A DNA stretch of 64,000 bases, from NCBI GenBank assembly GCA_914767715.1, contig OU612069.1, forward strand, positions 12,273,387-12,337,386, given 5' to 3'. Below, one piece after another: positions 57,770 through 64,000 of this stretch. The notes under the pieces were generated by a model, which was not told where the DNA came from, ran no database searches, and worked only from the letters and a program-made list of their open reading frames with translations. Source of the DNA: Membranipora membranacea (Eukaryota > Bryozoa > Gymnolaemata > Cheilostomatida > Membraniporidae). Position 1 is the stretch's first letter; each line of letters opens with the position of its first letter. Made by a program: the position numbers and the translations under genes.

Positions 57770-59035
57770 TTGTTTCATAGAATTATTATTCATAGTCATG
57801 TATGATGCCTGTATTATCTGCAGAATGCCACATATGTATAAAGTAATGAGTTACGCAATTCGTGCTGTGATGCCTCCATTGTCTCAAAATTACTGCCTCG
57901 GCACCTATTAACAAGTTATGCAGATTGTTCTGTGATGCCTTCATATATTTGAACAGACTGTGTCCACTAAACATGGTACCAAAATAACTTTTTTGTTGCA
58001 TGTAAACATTTTCTATATTTTTTAGGATTCATACCGGAGTGGGAAAACCCGGTGTAGAGATATACAGCTGTTATCGCATGAATTGATAAGCTGTGTTTAG
58101 ACGGATGGACTTAATTAATATGTGTTTACCATATTTATTAGCACACAATATAGGCTGTAGTTTTATACAAAGAATCATCTGACACTTGTTCCTTCTGAGC
58201 TCATATACTTTCTATATTTACTCAGTTGTTTGTGCATGATTTCCTGATTTTATTTCTGATTTTATTTCTGATTTTATTACTGATTTTATTTCTGATTTTA
58301 TTTCCGATTTTATTTCCGATTTTATTGCTCACTTTGTTTTATATATATACATACATATATGCTTTGTTTTATTTAACTTTTTTTAATTAAAATAACTGAA
58401 ATTCCCAGAAAGATGTTATACAAATATCCAATATTGTCCTAAAGTTAGTAATTTGTTGTTTATACTTGCATATAACTATGCTGGGGTAAATGTTTTAAAG
58501 TTCAAAATGCATGATTTCTTATTAGTGATGTTTACTTTTGAACCTTATAACTTTGCCTAACCCAAAAAAGTTTTGTGATGATACAGGAATCCAGTGTGGT
58601 TTCTGTATTAATTTATGTTGTACCAACTTGTAGATTTGAAACGTAACTTGATAATTTTGCTTTACTTTTACTTGCTAGATATTTATGTGTTTCATACCAA
58701 TCCGCAGTTCTTCCATTAACGTAATAGTCTGTTTAATTTCTGTAGCACTATTCTGTGCATAAGAAACTGTAAGTTTGGTTTTAATCTAAAGTTGTTTTTT
58801 TGTTAAATATGCATGTTTCAATCACGAATGGCTTGGAATAAAAGATTGAGCAAAATGCAATTGCTTTACACAACTTTGGTTCCGAACCTTCTGTTATGTA
58901 TATTATGTACCAGTCACCAGTGATGAATGGTATTATATTTGGTCACGGGTGATGAACACAAACATAATGAGGACAAGTAATGAGATTTAAGTTTGGTAAA
59001 AGGCTGGTTGTATGCAGGTCAATTTAGTATTTTCT
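57770..59035. other. Region downstream of the TRIM-like gene
   Basis: Probably 3' flank. The only clear plus-strand AATAAA is near 58,838, about 1.1 kb after the stop. Apart from the 12-bp repeat, I see no gene or element. Confidence 0.4.
58240..58330. repeat. 12-bp tandem repeat, about 7 copies
   Basis: Head-to-tail TGATTTTATTTC with minor changes (TTACTG, TTCCGA), downstream of the TRIM-like gene. Confidence 0.9.
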
Positions 59036-59039
59036 CCCC

Positions 59040-59592
59040 TTGGAATGTACTCCATCCCTCCTTTTTCTCCTACCCCTCCTCCCACTCCTTCCCCTCATCC
59101 CCCCTCCACCCCTCCTTCCTCTCCTCCCCTTACTCCCCCTCCTCCTCCTCCCCCTCCTCACACTCCTCCCCCTCCTGACCACTCCTCCCCCTCCTCCCAC
59201 TCCTCCCCCTCCTCCCCCTCCTTTCCCTCCTCCTCCTCTTCCCCTCCTCCCCCTCCCCCTCCTCCCCCCTCCCCCTCCTCCCACTCCTCCCCATCCTCCC
59301 CCCTCCTCCCCCATCCCTCCTTTTTCTCCAACCCTCCCTCCCACTCCTCCCACTCCTTCCCCTCATCCCCCCTCCTCCTCTTCTTCCCCTCCTCCCCCTC
59401 CCCCCTCCCCCCCTCCCCCCTCCTCCCCCTCCCTCCTTTTTCTCCTCCCCCTCCTGACCACTCCTCCCACTCCTTCCCCTCCTCCCCCTCCTCCCACTCC
59501 TCCCACTCCTCCCCCTCCTCCCCCTCCTCCCCCTCCTCCCCCTCCTCCCTCTCCTCACCCTCCTCACCCTCCTCACCCTTCTCACACTCCTC
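59040..59592. repeat. CCTCCC pyrimidine tract (550 bp)
   Basis: The plus strand is almost pure C and T, built of CTCCTCCCCCTCC-type steps with occasional CAC. All frames are open on both strands, giving Pro/Ser- or Gly/Arg/Glu-rich peptides. These are compositional artefacts and not genes. Such a tract has mirror symmetry and could form triplex (H-DNA). Confidence 0.95.
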
Positions 59593-59594
59593 CA

Positions 59595-60370
59595 ATTTGG
59601 GGCGGCAGTTGTGCTCAGTGCTCGCTGTTTATCGTTCAGCCTCGGGCTCTCTGCCAGAATTTCTGGGTGGCCTTGCCGAGATCTTGCCCACTCTTCCCTC
59701 ATGCTCTGTTGTTGTTGGCGATATCAATATTGATTTGCACTCTGACGTTGCTCAGGACACAAATTCTCAAAACTATCAAAATTTGTTACATAAAAACGGA
59801 TTTTTCAACACCATTCTTTCTCCTACTCGCTATTGAGACAGTAAAAATAGTCTTATTGACCATATCTTGATAAATTAGGTTGGAAACAATTTGAAATCTT
59901 GTACCATTGAGTATGATCTAGCAGACCATCAACCTACATCTTATCCTTTGTTTACAAGAAATTGACACAAAAATGTCACAACTCACCATTAGCCATATGT
60001 CAGCCTATAAATAACTACGCTATTTTAAACCAAAACATCCAAGAATTTGACTGGTAACCAATTCACCAAATTACAGACACTAATCTAGCCTTTGAAACAT
60101 TTATCGGACACTACTCTACCATAATTGAAAATTCAAGCAAGAAGACTGGTGTCAAAACCCAAAAGCGACATTTTAAAAAGCCGTGGATGACCACAGAATT
60201 ATTTGAGCTGAGAGAAATGCTTACAAAACTGCACATTAAGTCTAAACAACAACCTTTAAATGCTGATTTTAAGAAACAATAACAGTCTTTCCGAAATTCT
60301 GTAACTACAAAAATTAACAATGCCAAGACTGAATTTTACAGAAAAGAGTTTTTATACTGCCAATCCAACC
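59595..60370 (+). pseudogene. LINE endonuclease fragment, decayed
   Basis: Plus-strand translation gives CSVLAVYRSASGSLPEFLGG, then VVVGDINIDLHSDV, then NLLHKNGFFNTILSPTRY and a later SLIDHILIN...DLADHQPTSYP. These are the apurinic-type endonuclease motifs (GD-N-D and DH) of non-LTR retrotransposons. After about 59,950 stops accumulate, though linker-like pieces (KSDILKSRG...) continue to about 60,360. It directly abuts the pyrimidine tract. Confidence 0.8.
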
Positions 60371-61394
60371 AGAACGAAATTCCCGAACGAACGAAACGAA
60401 ACGTCAGAAATTCCCTGTACCAAGGATTGGGCAGTAGATAGTTATTGCCCATGGCTTTCTATTTAACCCAAGTGATGTGTCTGGTTAATGACTCTGTGAC
60501 GTAGGAGGGTCCTTATATTATTGCTCATGACTCAAGGCAGTAATAACAAAGGCTATTCATGCAATATAGTGATGTTATTGAATTCATACAAATTGTCATA
60601 TCTCGCAAACTAAGTGGGATTTCTCCAAATGATCTTCTGTGTCCACTAATTGAAACATTGTCTATCATCTAGAAGTAAACTATTTTGCTAAACTTTATTT
60701 TTTGAGTGAACCAATGGAACATTGTTTTGGTATTGCTCTTGAATATACTAGGTAATTCGGTTGCTTTCACAGCATTGTCTTTGGATTAGCAAATGAAATG
60801 TTAGTATTTTGTGTTTGTCTATTGATACGCAGTTTTATAGTCTGTTTAGGTAATGAAAGGTATTAGATAGTAAATACGACACTATATCTATCGATGAGCC
60901 GGCAAATTTCTCAAGTGATTTTTCAAATGCTAGGTCAACAACAAATAGTCAACCAGTGTGATATGATGCACTACTTTTCAATCCGATAATTGATGATATA
61001 TTTGAAAAGCCTTGTTCAAGCCAAGCAGGTAAGATGTCAAAAGCTGTCAACATACATAGAAGGATATTATACGCATGATAATAGGCTTCCTTCCGGACCT
61101 GTTTATACTCTAATTCTGCATTAGGATAAACGCATCGACAGAGCAGCAGCCAACCTATACTCTAAGTAAGTACTGAAAATAATATTTGATATGGTAGATA
61201 GAATTATTTTTTGTCGAGAAGTATGACACAATGGCAGGCAAAGTTACTTGTCTGAATACATGTTGGATTCGTGTGATTGCATGCTGGGGCAAGGCAGGTG
61301 CAGCATCGGAGATTTTGAGAAACTCCCCATGTTAATTTCCTATCTAACTTAAAAAATTTCTCCGCTCATTATAACATATATGGTTTTTGTAGAA

Positions 61395-61945
61395 ATACGT
61401 AGCATATTGTATCGTAGAAATGTTAGCAGAGCATTATTACATTGAGCAGAAAACTCTGAATTGAAGAACGTGTAATGAACGTTGACAGCCCCGACTTGGG
61501 TCAGGATCGTAGAAACGTAGAAACGTAGAATTTCAATGCAAAGTTATATAAACTTTGTAGAGAAAACGTAGAAATGTTAGAGGAAACAATAAACTCTCAA
61601 TCGTAGAACGTAGAATGAAAACGTTGACAGCCCCGACTTGGGTCAGGATCGTAGAAACGTAGAAACGTAGAAACGTTAGAGAAAGCAATAAACTGAATGA
61701 AAACGTTGACAGCCCCGACTTGGGTCAGGATCGTAGAAACGTAGAAACGTAGAAACGTAGAATTTCAATGCAAAGTTATATAAACTTTGTAGAGAAAACG
61801 TAGAAATGTTAGAAGCAATAAACTCTCAATCGTAGAACGTAGAATGAAAACTGGGTCAGGATTGTAGAAACGTAGAATTTCAATGCAAAGTTATATAAAT
61901 TTTGTAGAAAAAACATAGAAACGTTAGAGAAAGCAATAAACATAG
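61395..61945. repeat. Complex tandem repeat with GTAGAAACGTAGAAAC core
   Basis: The motif GTAGAAACGTAGAA alternates with two other blocks: GTTGACAGCCCCGACTTGGG plus TCAGGATC (about 61,480, 61,622, 61,702), and TTTCAATGCAAAGTTATATA plus AACTTTGTAGAGAAAAC (about 61,530, 61,765, 61,878). Unit lengths vary through internal deletions. Confidence 0.88.
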
Positions 61946-62632
61946 AGAACAAAGAGACATAGACAACATAATATGAGAGCCTTATGGTTGCCAATTTTGA
62001 ATCTCCATGCTTCATTACATATGCCCTCCAATTTTTATCACTCTTCTGCTATCCAGTGTTGAGATATAGGTAACTCACATTATAATCATGACACATCATC
62101 ATTGAACTCTATCGACGTCATCGAATTTTCGGATTTATCTCCACATAACTCCAACCATTTTTTACGCACTTTTCGGAATAACTTCTAGAATATGATACCT
62201 ATAGGGGCCTAGCCCTGGAAAATGTTGGATACATAAACTGGAGCATGGAGATTCCAAATCTGGCATCGATTGGTCTCTCAACCTATTCCTTGTCTATTAA
62301 TCCTCAAACTCTCAATCATAACTTGGCAATGGTGACAGGTCAATTTTGGGTCAAGTTTCTGGAATTCTTGCATGTTAGAGATCAATGCAGAGCTTTCTAA
62401 ATTTTCTTGCAAGAATGTATGATTGTGTTTGCATTGTAAAAGCTCAGTGTAGATAGAGTGTTACCAGAAAGTAGAATGCGTAGAACTTGCTGACAGCTAT
62501 ATTTAGTATTATTATTAATTTTCAAACACAAAATTTATGAATAATCTAGGCTATGATGACAAACACATAGCATAAGATAAGAGTATGAGCATGAGAAAAG
62601 AGTATAAATATAGGTTTAATGTATGGTTTAAG

Positions 62633-62775
62633 GTTATGATACCAACGTTGACCGATTTTGACATTCTATATATCATTGGAAAGCTAATCAAACACTGATT
62701 GCAAATAATTTGATTTCAGCATGACGTCATGTCATGGCGTTGTGCTATTTTGAATAAGGCAGGATACTCCAGGGT
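62633..62775 (+). mobile_element. Solo arm of the long-inverted-repeat element
   Basis: GGTTATGATACCAACGTTGA, then CCGATTTTGACATT, then GCATGACGTCATGTCATGGC and AAGGCAGGATA match the arms at 40,364 and 42,914. I found no partner arm in the remaining 1.2 kb, so the element is either partial or runs past the window. Confidence 0.78.
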
Positions 62776-62779
62776 AATA

Positions 62780-64000
62780 AGGTAACTGGTTCGGAATTGC
62801 CCTCTCACGTTTAAACCTTCCAAAATGAAGAGTTGCCCTCTCTCTTCGAATTTTCACAGGCTTTGATATGATTGGCCCATTACATCTTACTTTTTTCTTA
62901 TTGGCCTGTTCAATAACTTCATACTGATTACAATATCTGTGTTGGGGAACACTGAGTTAGTTATCGATATTGCTAGTAGTCAACTTTCTGAACAGCAGTC
63001 AGACTCAGTGGCACCAATCAGTTACTTCACAGACACATAAGACCACGATGAAGAGATGATGAGCCAACTCAGCTTCACAAGAAGAAGAAGAATGAAATTA
63101 GAACAGCTGTGAATGGACTTGATTGAATCAATTTGTTGTAGCTCTCAGGTAAATAAATGTTATTTAGTATTTATATTTGGTACACTACTATTCTACTACT
63201 CAGTTGTGAGTGAAAATGAGTAGACTAACTAAGAAGTCTAGCTAGTAACTGTTAGTTACTATCACTACTAGTAGCTTTCTGTAGTTTGCCAATGATACCA
63301 GTCCAATGTACATGTGCAGTGTAATATCAAGCAAGAAGGACTCCCAAGAGTTGTAAGAGGGGGGAAAGGCTCATACAAGTCCAAGGAGTTTACTCCTTAC
63401 TCCTCGCTTTGTTGTTTGTTGGTGGTGGCATGTTTAGGTGGGCAACTCTCGTGCAACTAAATGTCTAGAACTGTTATTGCTAATCTACTATGGCTACATG
63501 TAGGCCTACATACTTTACATTGTAAGGAAATGCCCCCTCTCTTTACTACAACTACACTACGGCCTATGTAGGCTGGGTCTTGTATTTGTATAAAGTGTCT
63601 GACGGATCATTATTGCTTTATGTCAACCATTCCCAACTGTCTGAGACTGGTGGGGTCACCCTTAAATACAAACAGCAAAACTATATACATATTAGTATAC
63701 ACTTTATTTACTGATCAAGCATGCGCATATAAGACCAAGTGGTACATCATCATCTAGCCTAGTAGGCGAGACCTGCTTTTAGCTTCGTTCGAGAATTGGC
63801 CACTAAATAATTGAACTATGCTCACTCTTGTGTGAACTATTTGCGAACAAATTTATCTAAGGAGCGAGGATATTGAGCATTTAAGTTGTAATGATCTTTT
63901 GGTTTACAAAGCACAGCTCATGCTGTCGCATCCAAACATCAGATCAAAGGATTGTCATAGCAATCGAGGACGATTGCAACCAGGGGGGTGCATATGTCGC
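62780..64000. other. Right end of window, nothing recognised
   Basis: No open frame with coding character and no clear repeat. A short GAAGAAGAAGAA run occurs at about 63,080. Confidence 0.4.

Noticed and set aside
59012-59870. Long Pro/Ser-rich (plus) and Gly/Arg/Glu-rich (minus) open frames up to 276 codons
   Set aside because: They are produced by the CCTCCC tract: every frame on both strands is open. The plus frames merely run into a LINE endonuclease remnant.
1-64000. CRISPR array, prokaryotic operon or phage
   Set aside because: Spliced genes, SINEs and LINEs show animal nuclear DNA. The tandem repeats lack unique equal-length spacers.

Overview
This is nuclear DNA from a multicellular animal. 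Genes are split by GT-AG introns, intergenic DNA is AT-rich and full of repeats, and the protein families are metazoan: SLX4, a RING/B-box/coiled-coil/propeller TRIM-type protein, THAP zinc fingers and the P2X7 'ballast' domain. Unprocessed tRNA-derived SINEs, LINE remnants, TTAA-flanked and 8-bp-TSD DNA transposons and foldback elements fill most of the rest. I cannot name the phylum. The repeat content and standalone ballast-domain protein suggest an invertebrate (sponge, cnidarian, echinoderm, hemichordate or cephalochordate grade).

Layout: 1-6.2 kb holds no gene I can support, only minisatellites and two foldback elements. At 6.24-7.2 kb there is a small three-exon single-pass membrane protein, possibly UQCC3-like. 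From about 7.63 to 20.9 kb a plus-strand gene of about 17 exons encodes an SLX4 homologue, the scaffold for structure-specific nucleases in DNA repair. It has a split BTB domain, AT-hooks, a SAP-like motif and the C-terminal SLX1-binding helix region, but two apparent one-base homopolymer frameshifts. From 21 to 33 kb there are SINEs, a 16-bp minisatellite, a LINE fragment and a diverged array of roughly 1-2 kb duplicated units carrying exon-like pieces.

From 33,364 to 40,151 lies a complete-looking 6.8-kb Kolobok-type DNA transposon. It has TTAA on both sides and 17-bp terminal inverted repeats. Its minus-strand 11-exon gene encodes a THAP + DDE transposase with an uninterrupted reading frame, and a convergent plus-strand gene encodes a P2X7-ballast-domain protein. 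A 377-bp MITE with the same termini sits at 9.2 kb inside an SLX4 intron. This two-gene transposon is the most interesting object here.

From 40.16 to 45.15 kb is nested mobile DNA: a duplicated array unit split by a long-inverted-repeat element, itself split by a LINE, then a second LINE and a foldback MITE. From 45.5 to 57.8 kb a seven-exon TRIM-like gene (523 aa, frame closes exactly) has introns containing a 1-kb foldback element and two hAT-like elements with perfect 8-bp target duplications. From 58 to 64 kb there is an extreme pyrimidine tract, a decayed LINE endonuclease region, a tandem repeat and no convincing gene.

Gene structures were inferred by hand from open frames, splice consensus and phase agreement. 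Family assignments are from recognition of motifs, not from database searches.
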